Shown piece after piece: positions 35,364 to 44,810 of a stretch of DNA of 64,000 nucleotides; within the stretch, counting starts at the first letter, position 1, and each line of letters begins with the position of its first letter. The stretch comes from CAYGAG01 sp964347765. GTDB taxonomy: Archaea > Thermoproteota > Bathyarchaeia > Bathyarchaeales > Bathycorpusculaceae. The notes under the pieces were generated by a model. The model had not been told where the DNA came from and ran no database searches. It saw only the letters and a list, made by a program, of their open reading frames with translations. The position numbers and the translations under genes were made by a program. The DNA lies in NCBI GenBank assembly GCA_964347765.1, contig CAYGAG010000005.1, positions 1 through 64,000 of the forward strand, given 5' to 3'.

Positions 35364-36293
35364 ATGACCAGTTGGGAACTGATAATTGTAGGAGCAGGTC
35401 CTGCAGGTCTTGCCGCAGGTATATACAGTGGAAGAAGCAGAGTGCAGACATTAATTCTTGAAGCAGAGATGGCCGGAGGCACTACCGCCGAAGCACCCAG
35501 AATAGAGAACTACCCAGGGATCCAGAGCATAACTGGTCAAGAACTGGCCAAGGAAATGACGAAGCATTGCAGAAGTGCCGACACAGAGATCCATGAGCTC
35601 GAGAGAGCGGTGGATCTAGAGTTGAAAGGCAGTAGAAGGATCGTAAAAACCAGCAAAGCAACGTACACCGCAAATGCAGTTATACTAGCATGCGGAACCC
35701 GCTACAAGAAACTTGGCATCTCTGGAGAAAGAGAATTTCTTGGAAAAGGTGTGAGCTATTGTGGAATCTGCGACGGCCCTTTATTCAAGGACAAGCGTGT
35801 TCTAGTCGTAGGCGGCGGAGATTCAGCAGTAATGACCGCCCTTTATCTGGCGGACCTAGCCTCCGAAATCAAATTGTTTCACAGAAGAAATGCTTTTAGA
35901 GCTCAAGAATGCTTGGTCGATGAGCTAAAGAAGAGAAAGAACGTGGAGATCTTGTGGAGCACCGAGCTAAAGAAAATAAAGGGACTGAAAAAGGTCAACA
36001 CAGTAGAATTGTTCAACAACAAGATAGAAAAACATGAAGAGATGGAAGTTGACGGAGTCTTCATCCAAGTAGGCGAGGTACCGAATAGCGAATTTGCCAA
36101 GACCGCCGGAGTAGAACTAGATGAAGAAGGGTATGTAGTCGTTGACATGCGACAACGGACAAACTTGGACGGAGTATTCGCTGCCGGAGACATAACTAAC
36201 TATACTGTAAAACAGGTCGGTACAGCAGTTGGGCAAGGCATAACTGCTGCTTTAGAGGCCTATGGATACATCCGAAGACCCTACTACTATTGA
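35364..36293 (+). CDS. trxB: Thioredoxin reductase family flavoprotein
   Basis: The 309 residues show FAD motif IIVGAGPAGLAAGIYSGRS, redox disulfide CGIC in SYCGICDGPLF (about 131-134), NAD(P)H motif VLVVGGGDSAVMTALYLA and C-terminal VFAAGDIT. It should reduce thioredoxin or glutaredoxin-like partners with NADPH or a similar donor. GGAGG lies about 13 bases before the ATG and a TATA-like aacttataaac 25-34 bases before. It lies just upstream of the first Hdr-type cluster but has its own promoter. Confidence 0.93.
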   Translation: MTSWELIIVGAGPAGLAAGIYSGRSRVQTLILEAEMAGGTTAEAPRIENYPGIQSITGQELAKEMTKHCRSADTEIHELERAVDLELKGSRRIVKTSKATYTANAVILACGTRYKKLGISGEREFLGKGVSYCGICDGPLFKDKRVLVVGGGDSAVMTALYLADLASEIKLFHRRNAFRAQECLVDELKKRKNVEILWSTELKKIKGLKKVNTVELFNNKIEKHEEMEVDGVFIQVGEVPNSEFAKTAGVELDEEGYVVVDMRQRTNLDGVFAAGDITNYTVKQVGTAVGQGITAALEAYGYIRRPYYY

Positions 36294-36395
36294 AGGTAAT
36301 TCTGTTTATGCCCATTTCTGCTTTATCATTCGGAAAATCTCATTTTGCATGATAACTCTTTTATAAGGAATAGGCGACGTTTCTCTCTCTCCAAG

Positions 36396-37727
36396 ATGTG
36401 TGAGGAGATACTCTTGAGTGGCAGTGCTACACTTGTCGTTGGCGGGGGCATAGCTGGTATGCAGGCTGCTCTAGACCTTGCAGATCGAGGTTTCAAGGTC
36501 TATCTTGTTGAGAAGTCTTCTAGCATTGGAGGACGGATGGCTCAGCTTGACAAGACGTTTCCAACTATGGATTGCTCCATATGCATCCTAGCGCCCAAGA
36601 TGATTGAATGCTTTCGACATCATAACATCGAACTCCTTACATGCTCAACAATCAGAGAAATCAGGGGATCAGCAGGTAACTTTCAAATCAAGATCCTGAC
36701 GGAGCCCAGATATGTGGACGCTGAGAAATGCACTGGTTGCGGTACATGTATGGAGAAGTGTCCGATCAATGTGCCAAATGAGTTTGACATGGGAATAGGA
36801 ATCCGAAAGGCGATATATACGCTCTTTCCCCAAGCTGTCCCCCGCGTGGCCAGGATAGACAAGAATGATTGTCTCTTCTTCCAAAAAGGAATATGCAGAG
36901 TGTGTGAAAAGCTCTGTCCTACGAAAGCCATCAACTTTGAACAAGAAGCGGAAGAGAAGGCGTTCACCGTTTCAAGCATAATACTGGCAACAGGCTTGGA
37001 AATTTACAAGCCAAATTCATTAAGTGAATACGGTTACGGACGCTACAAGAATGTTCTCTTGTCCCTAGAATTTGAAAGACTCATTAATGCCTCTGGACCT
37101 ACTCATGGCGAAATTTTGAAGCCTTCTGACAAGACGCATCCACACCGAATAGTTTTCATACAATGCGTAGGTTCACGAAGCCATAAGAAAGGATTACCGT
37201 ACTGCTCCAGCGTTTGCTGTATGTACGCTACAAAAGAGGCGATTCTGGTCAAGGAACACAGCCCTGAATGCGAAGTCTACATCTTGTACATGGACTTGAG
37301 GGTGTTTGGGAAGCGTTTCCAAGAATTTGTCACCAGAGCCAGAGACGAATGGGGGGTAAAATACGTCAACGGGCGCCCATCGATGATTATCGAAGATCTG
37401 GAAACAAAAGATCTTCTCATCCGGTATCAAGACGTTATGAATGGAAAGCTAGGAGAGTTGGGAGCCAATCTAGTTGTCCTCTGTCCTGCTCTGGTCCCAA
37501 GAGAAGACAATAAGGATTTGGCTAAGATTTTAGGTACAGAATTGAATGAGCACCTCTTCTTCAGGACAAGAGATCCTCTACTGGACTCCGTTAGCACCAA
37601 TGTGCCCGGCATCTTTGCATGCGGCTACTGTCAGGCACCTAAGGACATTTCTGAATCTGTGACTCAAGCCAGCGCCGCTGCCGCTAAGGCAGCGGAAGCG
37701 ACCATATCCACTATGGCGAGTAGATAA
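36396..37727 (+). CDS. HdrA-like flavin/iron-sulfur module (accessory N-terminal HdrA half)
   Basis: The protein has an FAD motif (LVVGGGIAGMQAALDLAD), the family stretch PTMDCSICILAPKM, a 4Fe-4S motif CTGCGTCMEKCPINVP, a second cluster region (CRVCEKLCP), and IQCVGSR with CSSVCCMYATKEA. It equals the first 440 residues of the 1006-residue HdrA at 50560. ATG 36396 is chosen because a ttttataagg box at 36359-36368 suits it; the frame is open further up. One base separates it from the HdrA-MvhD gene, so they form one complex. Confidence 0.88.
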   Translation: MCEEILLSGSATLVVGGGIAGMQAALDLADRGFKVYLVEKSSSIGGRMAQLDKTFPTMDCSICILAPKMIECFRHHNIELLTCSTIREIRGSAGNFQIKILTEPRYVDAEKCTGCGTCMEKCPINVPNEFDMGIGIRKAIYTLFPQAVPRVARIDKNDCLFFQKGICRVCEKLCPTKAINFEQEAEEKAFTVSSIILATGLEIYKPNSLSEYGYGRYKNVLLSLEFERLINASGPTHGEILKPSDKTHPHRIVFIQCVGSRSHKKGLPYCSSVCCMYATKEAILVKEHSPECEVYILYMDLRVFGKRFQEFVTRARDEWGVKYVNGRPSMIIEDLETKDLLIRYQDVMNGKLGELGANLVVLCPALVPREDNKDLAKILGTELNEHLFFRTRDPLLDSVSTNVPGIFACGYCQAPKDISESVTQASAAAAKAAEATISTMASR

Positions 37728-37728
37728 A

Positions 37729-39867
37729 ATGAAAAACATAGAAGAATCAAGAATTGGTATCTTCGTTTGCCATTGTGGCTTCAACATTGGAGGCGTGGTT
37801 GATATTCCAACAGTCGTAAATTACGCTAAGACTCTGCCTGACGTAGTCTGCGCTGAGGAGAATCTCTATACTTGTTCCTCTACAGGTTTGAGCCTCATTA
37901 AGGATTGCATTAAGAAGTATGGTTTAAATCGTGTCGTCGTGGCTTCTTGTACTCCTGCCAGTCATGAACCACTCTTCAGAAGTACGTGCGAAGAGGCTGG
38001 TTTGAACAAGTATCTGTTTGAGATGGTAAATATTCGAGAGCATTCTTCGTGGGTTCATATGAAGTATCCTAGAGAAGCCACAGAGAAAGCCAAAGATCTT
38101 ATAAGAATGGCTGTCGCGAAAGCCAGACATCTCCAACCACGCGAGGAGATAGAGCTTGAGATCAATCCTTCTGCTCTAGTTGTGGGGGGAGGCATATCTG
38201 GGATTACTGCAGCTGTATCCCTAGCCAGACAAGGCTTTGAGATTCACTTGGTTGAGATGGAAGTAGAACTGGGGGGAATGTTAAGGGACTTACATAAGCT
38301 GCAACCTACTGGACGAGATGCCTCCAAAGTTCTCCAAGAAGCAGTTGCAGCTGTCAAATCCAACAGCAACATACATCTGCACATGTCAACCCGAGTCAAG
38401 GAAGTTGACGGTTTCATCGGAAACTTCAATGTGACGCTTCAAAAGGGCGAATCAAGGGATGATCTCGAACAGCTCAAGGTGGGAACGATCATTGTAGCGA
38501 CAGGGGCTGAATCGTTCAAACCAGTAGGGAAGCATGGCTATAGGGATTATGAGAATGTTGTGACTCAGTTGGAGTTGGAACAGCTTCTCAAGTCTAAAGA
38601 GCTGGGAGAGCATAGACATGTTGTTATGATCCAATGCGTAGGATCTAGAGAGAAGACAGGTAGAACTTATTGTTCGAGAATATGCTGTATGGTGGCACTT
38701 AACAATGCTTTGCTTCTCAAGAAATTATATCCTGAGAGCGAAGTGACCATTCTTTTCCGGGATCTTCAGACTTATGGAGATTATGAGGACTGCTATCGAG
38801 AGGCGAGGGCGAAATTCATCAACTTCATCCGCTACGATGAGGACAAGCCTCCACAAGTGATCTCTAAGCCTGATGCCGGCTTGGTTGTCAGAGTGTTTGA
38901 TACCTACTTAGGAATGGATGTGGAGTTAGACAGTGATCTTGTGGTTTTGTCTACGCCTTTGGTGCAACATGAGGCCGGGAGAGAGTTATCACCCGCACTC
39001 AAAGTACCTCTAGGAACAGATGGTTTCTTCTTTGAAGCTCATCCCAAGCTTAGGCCCGTAGATTTCACTTCTGACGGAATATTTGTGTGTGGTACGGCGC
39101 ATGGTCCAAAAGACATCACTGAGAGCATTGCACAAGCTTATGCCGCAGCTTCCCGGGCAGCTATTCCTATGGCTTCAGGCAAGATTGAGGCTGGAGCAAT
39201 CAAGGCAACGGTTGATAATGAAGTTTGTGTGAACTGTGATGCCTGTGTGGTTTCTTGTATCTTTAATGCAATCGAGGCCCAGGCCTTCGGGTTGCCGAAT
39301 ATTGTGGAAGCCAACTGTAAAGGTTGCGGAGTCTGCGCCGCTGAGTGCCCTATGGGTGCTATGCAGCTGGTGCATTTCACAGATGAACAGATCTTGGCGG
39401 CGATTGACGCTTTGTTCGATGTAAAGAGAGCTATGAGCTCAAGTGGAAATTTCGAACCTTTGGTCTTGTGTCTTGCCTGTCAGTGGTGTTCTTACGGGGC
39501 TGCTGATCTCGCTGGGGTTTCTCGAATTCAGTATCCGCATAACGTGCGGATTTTGAGGGTTCCTTGCAGTGGCAGAGTGGACGTTTTGCATGTTCTGAGA
39601 GCTTTTCAGAAGGGAGCTGACGGGGTAATTGTGACCGGATGTCATATTGGCGACTGTCATTATATTGATGGGAACATGAAGGCCAAGGATAGAATTGAAG
39701 TTATCAAGAAGTCCTTGAGTGCATTAAGCGTAAACCCTGACAGGTTGGAGATTGGTTTTGCTTCCTCCTCAGAGGGACAGAGGTTTGCAGACATGATGAG
39801 CGAATTTGTGGGCAAGATAAGAAAGTTGGGACCTAACCCATTAAGAGAAGCAGGAGGATGCGACTGA
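37729..39867 (+). CDS. hdrA: HdrA fused to an MvhD-like [2Fe-2S] domain
   Basis: The 712 residues start with the canonical HdrA iron-sulfur head (GIFVCHCGFNIGGVVDIP, VVASCTPASHEPLFR). The flavin domain follows (ALVVGGGISGITAAVSLA), then two ferredoxin motifs (CVNCDACVVSC; CKGCGVCAAECP). The last 140 residues are MvhD-like (LVLCLACQWCSYGAADLAG, VPCSGRVD, TGCHIGDCHYIDGN). HdrA carries the bifurcating flavin; MvhD normally links Hdr to a hydrogenase or formate dehydrogenase. Here the partner is probably the NfnAB-like pair encoded next. Confidence 0.92.
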   Translation: MKNIEESRIGIFVCHCGFNIGGVVDIPTVVNYAKTLPDVVCAEENLYTCSSTGLSLIKDCIKKYGLNRVVVASCTPASHEPLFRSTCEEAGLNKYLFEMVNIREHSSWVHMKYPREATEKAKDLIRMAVAKARHLQPREEIELEINPSALVVGGGISGITAAVSLARQGFEIHLVEMEVELGGMLRDLHKLQPTGRDASKVLQEAVAAVKSNSNIHLHMSTRVKEVDGFIGNFNVTLQKGESRDDLEQLKVGTIIVATGAESFKPVGKHGYRDYENVVTQLELEQLLKSKELGEHRHVVMIQCVGSREKTGRTYCSRICCMVALNNALLLKKLYPESEVTILFRDLQTYGDYEDCYREARAKFINFIRYDEDKPPQVISKPDAGLVVRVFDTYLGMDVELDSDLVVLSTPLVQHEAGRELSPALKVPLGTDGFFFEAHPKLRPVDFTSDGIFVCGTAHGPKDITESIAQAYAAASRAAIPMASGKIEAGAIKATVDNEVCVNCDACVVSCIFNAIEAQAFGLPNIVEANCKGCGVCAAECPMGAMQLVHFTDEQILAAIDALFDVKRAMSSSGNFEPLVLCLACQWCSYGAADLAGVSRIQYPHNVRILRVPCSGRVDVLHVLRAFQKGADGVIVTGCHIGDCHYIDGNMKAKDRIEVIKKSLSALSVNPDRLEIGFASSSEGQRFADMMSEFVGKIRKLGPNPLREAGGCD

Positions 39868-40695
39868 TTGTATTTGATAGTAAAGAAGGAAGAGCTGGTT
39901 CCCCGCATTAATCTCTTTGAGTTTGAGGCTAGAGAGGTGGCTGAGAAGACACATCCTGGGCAGTTCGTGATTCTAAGGATCGACGAGAATGGGGAGAGGA
40001 TTCCTCTTACAATTGCTGGGGTAGACGTTGAGAAGGGCACGATAGCGGTAGTCTGCCACGAAGTTGGGAAGTCAACAAGCCAGCTTGGAAAACTAAAGCA
40101 AGGAGAATCTGTGTTAGATCTGCTTGGCCCGTTGGGGAAACCAGCTGAAATCAGGAAGTTTGGAAATATGTTGTGTGTGGGAGGCGGGGTGATGGCAGCT
40201 CCCTTAAATTTCCAAGCAGAAGCCTTTCATAAGGCCGGGAACCGGGTGATCGGCGTTATTGGAGCTCGGAATCAAAGTCATTTGATCTTTGAGGATGAAA
40301 TGAGAAAGAATTGCGATGAACTTTACGTAGCCACCGATGATGGGTCTAGAGGTTATGAGGGACTGGACTTCCTCGAAGATTTTTTGAAGGAGAAGAAGAT
40401 CGATCGAGCCGTCGTCATGGGACCAGTAATAACACTGAAGATGGTCTCCGATCTGACTCGTCCCTACCATATCCCTACCATTGTGAATCTCATACCAATC
40501 ATGGTCGATGGGATGGGGATGTGTGGTGCTTGTCGAGTGACCGTAGGAGGCCAGACTCTGTTTGCCTGTGTAGATGGACCTGATTTCGATGGGCATAAGG
40601 TTGACTTTGAAGAGCTAATTAATCGGTTGAAGATGTTCACCGCTCAGGAGAAAGTGGCTTATGTCTTTCATGAGGAAGAGGCCAGATCGTTATGA
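39868..40695 (+). CDS. NfnA/SudB-like FAD and [2Fe-2S] subunit (ferredoxin:NADP+ oxidoreductase family)
   Basis: A 275-residue protein of the dihydroorotate-dehydrogenase electron-transfer/NfnA family. The FAD motif is RIPLTIAGVD, the NAD(P) domain has GGGVMAAP, and the [2Fe-2S] ligands are CGAC and later C in MGMCGACRVTVGGQ and FACVDGP. It starts with TTG right after the HdrA-MvhD stop and overlaps the next gene by four bases (ATGA). With NfnB-like protein it should exchange electrons between ferredoxin and NAD(P)H. Confidence 0.9.
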   Translation: MYLIVKKEELVPRINLFEFEAREVAEKTHPGQFVILRIDENGERIPLTIAGVDVEKGTIAVVCHEVGKSTSQLGKLKQGESVLDLLGPLGKPAEIRKFGNMLCVGGGVMAAPLNFQAEAFHKAGNRVIGVIGARNQSHLIFEDEMRKNCDELYVATDDGSRGYEGLDFLEDFLKEKKIDRAVVMGPVITLKMVSDLTRPYHIPTIVNLIPIMVDGMGMCGACRVTVGGQTLFACVDGPDFDGHKVDFEELINRLKMFTAQEKVAYVFHEEEARSL

Positions 40696-42089
40696 GTAAG
40701 CCCAAGCCAAAGATCAGGAAAGAAGCCGTTTTAATGCCTAAGCAGGATCCAAAGGTGCGGGCGCGTAACTTCAACGAAGTAGCGCAGGGCTATACGGCAG
40801 AGCAGGCCGTCTCGGAGGCTGAAAGGTGTCTTCAGTGCGCGAAGGCTCCATGTGTGGAATGTTGTCCAGTCGGCATTGATATTCCAACATTTGCAAAGCT
40901 TACCAAGGAACGGAGGTTCAATGAGGCAATCAAGAAGATTAAGGAGAAGAACAGTCTACCAGCCATTTGTGGTCGAGTATGTCCTCAAGAGGAACAATGT
41001 CAGGCAGACTGTACTATGGGAAAAGTAGGAGAAGCTGTCTCCATCGGAAGGTTGGAACGTTTTTTGGCTGATTGGGAGCAGACGCAGGGCTATGAAGACC
41101 CGGAAAAAGCGGAATTTACGGAAAAGCGTGTAGCGGTCGTGGGAGCGGGTCCCGCAGGTTTAGCGGTGGCAGCCGATTCGGCTAAGTTGGGACATGAAGT
41201 GGTGGTTTTTGAAGCATTGCACAAGCCAGGAGGCGTCTTGATCTACGGGATTCCGGAGTTTCGATTACCGAAAGGAATTGTAGAAGCTGAGGCAGAATAC
41301 ATTGAGAAGTTGGGGGTGGAGATGAGGATGAACTCGCTAGTTGGACGGATATACACCATTGAAGAGTTACTAGAGAAGTTTGATGCCGTATTTATTGGGA
41401 CAGGAGCTGGGTTGCCAAGATTTATGCGGATTCCAGGAGAGAATTTGTCAGGTGTCTATTCAGCAAACGAGTTCCTGATTCGGGTCAATCTAATGAAAGC
41501 CTATGACTTTCCGAAAGCGGACACACCAATCTTTGTGGGTGAGAAAGTGGCGGTTATCGGGGGCGGAAATGTGGCCATGGACTCGGCTAGATGTGCCTTG
41601 AGGTTAGGGGCAAAGGAGGTGAAGATTGTCTATCGAAGGAGTCGGGAGGAGATGCCAGCTAGGGCCGAGGAAATCGAGAATGCAGAGGAGGAAGGAATAG
41701 TTTTTGAGTTTCTGACAAATCCCAAGAGGTTTTCTGGCAATGAGAGGGGCTGGATCAAGACTATGGAGTGCATAAGGATGCGTCTGGGGGAACCTGATGA
41801 TAGTGGCAGGAGAAGACCCATACCTATTGAAGGATCTGAGTTCACTATGTCCGTAGACACAGTCATCATCGCTATTGGAAGGACCCCTAATCCAATCATA
41901 CAGCAAACCACTAAAGGCCTGAAAGTAACAAAGTGGGGTACAATAGTAACAGACGAAGTTGGCCAGACCAGTATTGAACGAGTCTTTGCAGGAGGAGACA
42001 TAGTAACAGGCGAAGCAACAGTCATATCCGCGATGGGAGCAGGGAAAAAAGCAGCTGCAGCCATACATCAATACCTAAAGGAAAACTAG
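40692..42089 (+). CDS. NfnB/GltD-like NAD(P)H-dependent flavoprotein
   Basis: The 465 residues show an N-terminal two-cluster 4Fe-4S domain (CLQCAKAPCVECCPVGIDIP; AICGRVCPQEEQCQADC), FAD motif AVVGAGPAGLAVAADSA and NADPH motif VAVIGGGNVAMDSARCALRLG. It ends with VFAGGDIVTGEATVISAMGAGK. This is the large subunit of NADH-dependent ferredoxin:NADP+ oxidoreductase (Nfn) or sulfide dehydrogenase SudA. Stand-alone glutamate synthase small subunit is less likely because NfnA is encoded directly before it. Confidence 0.92.
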   Translation: MSKPKPKIRKEAVLMPKQDPKVRARNFNEVAQGYTAEQAVSEAERCLQCAKAPCVECCPVGIDIPTFAKLTKERRFNEAIKKIKEKNSLPAICGRVCPQEEQCQADCTMGKVGEAVSIGRLERFLADWEQTQGYEDPEKAEFTEKRVAVVGAGPAGLAVAADSAKLGHEVVVFEALHKPGGVLIYGIPEFRLPKGIVEAEAEYIEKLGVEMRMNSLVGRIYTIEELLEKFDAVFIGTGAGLPRFMRIPGENLSGVYSANEFLIRVNLMKAYDFPKADTPIFVGEKVAVIGGGNVAMDSARCALRLGAKEVKIVYRRSREEMPARAEEIENAEEEGIVFEFLTNPKRFSGNERGWIKTMECIRMRLGEPDDSGRRRPIPIEGSEFTMSVDTVIIAIGRTPNPIIQQTTKGLKVTKWGTIVTDEVGQTSIERVFAGGDIVTGEATVISAMGAGKKAAAAIHQYLKEN

Positions 42090-42390
42090 AAGACTGAACG
42101 TAGAATCAAGCCAATCGTGATTGAATGCGCCTCCCCGCGTATTTTCAGAAGCCCATCATTAATGTCTCCTTCGACTCGTCAACAATCTCCTAACACACAA
42201 ACCTTTTACCCTCATGTCTTTCGGTCTTTAACAGCTTGCCGTAGACACATAATGCCATAGTATCCAAAGCTCCACTCAGCAGATGCTTATTCTAGTATGG
42301 TTATAGCGAGAGTGATATGATTGTGACATGAAAACCTAAAGAAATCTGCAACGCAATCGGCCCCAAATGCATAAGTTGACACAGATTCAG

Positions 42391-42422
42391 AAATATATAA
42401 GACCTTGAACAACAGCACACCT
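42391..42422 (+). promoter_or_regulatory. mgtC promoter, leaderless start
   Basis: A strong TATA box (aaatatataag, 42391-42401) lies about 25-30 bases before ATG 42423, the spacing expected for a leaderless archaeal transcript. The open frame begins at TTG 42405, which would lie upstream of transcription start. The rest of the 42090-42390 stretch shows no gene. Confidence 0.65.
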
Positions 42423-42869
42423 ATGATCTTTCAACTAGAATTGGTTGCCCGGCTCATTCTCGGCTTCGTACTCAGTGCCATCGTAGGCCTCGAAAGAGAG
42501 GTGAGCCTAAAACCCGCTGGCCTTAGAACTCACATCCTGGTAGGCCTAGGCTCCACCATCCTAACCGTCCTCTCCATCCACGCCTTCCCAGAGCCCGCAG
42601 ACCCTGCGCGAGTAGCAGCCGCCATAATAGTGGGCATAGGGTTCTTAGGCGCCGGAACCATCATAAAAACTGAACAAAGAGTTATAGGTCTCACCACTGC
42701 AGCCAGCCTCTGGATTGTTGCCTCCATCGGCGTCGCCGCTGGAACGGGATATTACGCGCTAGCTATCACCGCCACCACACTAGCCTTTATAGTCCTAAAA
42801 CTGGACATCTTCGAGAAACCATCCATCAAAAGAGATAAGACAAAACGAGAAAAAGACGTTATGAATTAG
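42423..42869 (+). CDS. MgtC/SapB-family membrane protein
   Basis: The N-terminal membrane domain of the MgtC family is seen: LARLILGFVLSAIVGLEREVS-like start (VARLILGFVLSAIVGLERE), GLRTHILVGLGST, and VGIGFLGAGTIIK. It has four to five helices and ends after a charged tail. In bacteria MgtC modulates Mg2+/phosphate homeostasis and F-type ATPase; the archaeal role is unknown. The start at 42423 follows the TATA-box spacing. Confidence 0.88.
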   Translation: MIFQLELVARLILGFVLSAIVGLEREVSLKPAGLRTHILVGLGSTILTVLSIHAFPEPADPARVAAAIIVGIGFLGAGTIIKTEQRVIGLTTAASLWIVASIGVAAGTGYYALAITATTLAFIVLKLDIFEKPSIKRDKTKREKDVMN

Positions 42870-42877
42870 AGTGCTGT

Positions 42878-43078
42878 TCATTCCTTGTTCACTGAGATCG
42901 TCTGTCCAGTGACATAGTCACACGCGAGAGAAGCCAGATACGGGAGGACTGGTCTCAAATTTAGCGGTTTTCGAATAGCGCACGCTATAATGTTGCCTGG
43001 TAATCGCAGAGCCATAAGCCGTACGAAAATGATGGGGTTCAACATAGAATACTTCAACGACGGCACGGTAAAGGCCAC
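42878..43078 (-). pseudogene. C-terminal remnant of a short-chain dehydrogenase/reductase
   Basis: The minus frame reads VRLMALRLPGNIIACAIRKP and then YLASLACDYVTGQTISVNKE before the stop. This matches the end of SDR enzymes (...ALELAPENIRVNAIAPG... and YLASDASSYVTGQTIVVDGG) with the segment between shortened. The Tyr-Lys catalytic region and Rossmann N-terminus are missing. Nothing else recognisable is seen up to 43341. Confidence 0.6.
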
Positions 43079-43341
43079 TTTTGACCTGAAAGAGGAAAAA
43101 AGTGTTCAGGAACTCGAAACGTAGAAACATCCTTGAAACGCCAACAGAAAATCATGAAAAGGGAAAAAAGAATTGAATGACGCGGACATCCAGGATACAG
43201 ACACGCAATGCGAGGATATTACCACGCAGTAGCGATTGCTGTTTTGTGATGCGACCAGAACGTAATACGATACAGACAGCAATGCCACTCTTGAGTGAGA
43301 TCGAATTAAAATGATCTGTTGAAGCTGTCAACCTGAAAAGA

Positions 43342-43788
43342 TCATTGAGCAAAAAAACACGTAGGCTCAGCTTTTGGGATTGCTATTTCGAGCACCTTAT
43401 TGTTGTTGCACTTGACAACTATATCCTCAAAGTTTAGGTGTGTGGTTGGCAGATTGAGTTTTCTGCATTCTTCAACGCAGATTTCTATAGCGTCAGCTTT
43501 GGTGACGATTTGAACCTTCTTGTCTTGGCAACTACATTGGAAAAACACTTTCACAGAATGCTCATCTTCAAACACGTCGACTAACGGTTCTTCTGCCTGA
43601 GGAAGGGGTATTAGATATCCTTTTGATGAGTCGACTTCAGCATCTGCAACAAGGTATCTTTTTCTAAGGAGATCCTCAATAGGCTCTGCAGCAGCCCTCT
43701 GAACGCTATCTTCGCCCCTGGCTATTTTCTCCACTAGTATTCGACAGAAAACATCTATATTGCGTAACACGTTTTCTAAGTCTTCCAT
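43342..43788 (-). CDS. Hsp20/alpha-crystallin-like protein
   Basis: Helical N-terminus (MEDLENVLRNIDVFCRILVEK) followed by an alpha-crystallin/CS-like beta domain (PLVDVFEDEHSVKVFFQCSC, VVKCNNNKVLEIAIPKA). The Hsp20 signature A-x-x-x-N-G-V-L is present in altered form as CNNNKVLEIAIPK. Archaeal proteins of this type are annotated as small heat-shock or gas-vesicle-related; here it stands alone. The frame opens at 43836, but a TTAAAAAG box lies just there, so ATG 43788 is the likely start. Confidence 0.7.
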   Translation of the reverse strand: MEDLENVLRNIDVFCRILVEKIARGEDSVQRAAAEPIEDLLRKRYLVADAEVDSSKGYLIPLPQAEEPLVDVFEDEHSVKVFFQCSCQDKKVQIVTKADAIEICVEECRKLNLPTTHLNFEDIVVKCNNNKVLEIAIPKAEPTCFFAQ

Positions 43789-43897
43789 TGGTGCTTTCCT
43801 AGAATATTTTCTATTTACTGCTATGTATATCCACACTTTTTAACCTTCTTAAGTCAAGTATGCGCTAAGTCTGAGGAAAGAAGAGGTAGCTCACACG

Positions 43898-44653
43898 TCA
43901 CAGAGATCCGGCAATCGTACTCAGACCTAACACTAATGTACATGTTCCTATGAGCAGTCTCAGTTTTTGGCTTTCAACTTTTCTTACAATAAGGGCCGTT
44001 AATGGTGTCGAAGATACTACTCCTATTGACAGGGCGACTGATAATAGCCAGTCTATATTCTTGCCAATGATAACGTACATCAGCACAGCTACAGCACACG
44101 TGATCCCTTCTGACAGAGAAATTATTGCGATGGCCGGTCTGACCTCTATCCCGGCCAAGATTTGACCAGTTGTCACTATGGGTCCATATCCTCCTCCACT
44201 GATTCCCTTATTGAAAGCTGCAAGGGATCCTAGACAAAAGAGTCTAAACCGTGAAAACTTGTAGTTCTTTTTTATAGTGATTAAGACAATAAGTCCAGTG
44301 AGAGCGAAGAGAGCCCCGATATACAAACTTACCAGAAGACTGGGCAAGCTAGTCATGACCGCGACGCCGATTACCGATCCAGCTAAACTCAACGTTGAAA
44401 GTAGCACAGCGATTTTGAAGTGTTTGGAGCCAAAAGAGAGATCGACATTCTTGAATCTATGATGAAAGAGAGCCGCTAGGAAATCTCCGGAAAGCTGCGA
44501 AACGAGTACGGCTGGAACAACTTGAAGAGGATCAAAACCCATTAGAAGCAGTACAGGCGTCAAAATTGTTCCATAACCCATTCCAATCGAGCCATCAATA
44601 GTCTCGAACAGAAAGGCAAAGACAACTATCAGAATGTAACTATACAAGGTCAT
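43898..44653 (-). CDS. TauE/SafE-family anion permease (1)
   Basis: A 251-residue membrane protein with about eight helices. The repeated motif of the family appears as DGSIGMGYGTILTPVLLLMG in the first half and KGISGGGYGPIVTTGQILAG in the second. TauE/SafE proteins move sulfite, sulfonates or other organic anions. A second family member lies 157 bases upstream on the same strand. Confidence 0.9.
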   Translation of the reverse strand: MTLYSYILIVVFAFLFETIDGSIGMGYGTILTPVLLLMGFDPLQVVPAVLVSQLSGDFLAALFHHRFKNVDLSFGSKHFKIAVLLSTLSLAGSVIGVAVMTSLPSLLVSLYIGALFALTGLIVLITIKKNYKFSRFRLFCLGSLAAFNKGISGGGYGPIVTTGQILAGIEVRPAIAIISLSEGITCAVAVLMYVIIGKNIDWLLSVALSIGVVSSTPLTALIVRKVESQKLRLLIGTCTLVLGLSTIAGSL

Positions 44654-44810
44654 AAGAAAATTCCTCCCCTAGAAACTGAAGGTCTCATTGGGATTTCCCT
44701 GTGTATGAGCATCAAAGTAGCTTGTTGTCTATATAGAGCGTGGCCGATATTCTTCCGACCGCAGCGACATGCTTCTGCTGTAATTGTTGGGCTTCAGAAC
44801 GCATGTCCTT

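Noticed and set aside
37729..39867. HdrA-MvhD fusion as an assembly chimera
   Set aside because: The MvhD part continues in frame from the second ferredoxin motif with normal codon use, and the junction resembles the hdrA-mvhD overlap of the later cluster; a true fusion is more likely.
41604..42071. Minus-strand ORFs within the NfnB-like gene
   Set aside because: Antisense shadows of a conserved flavoprotein; no start context or domain.
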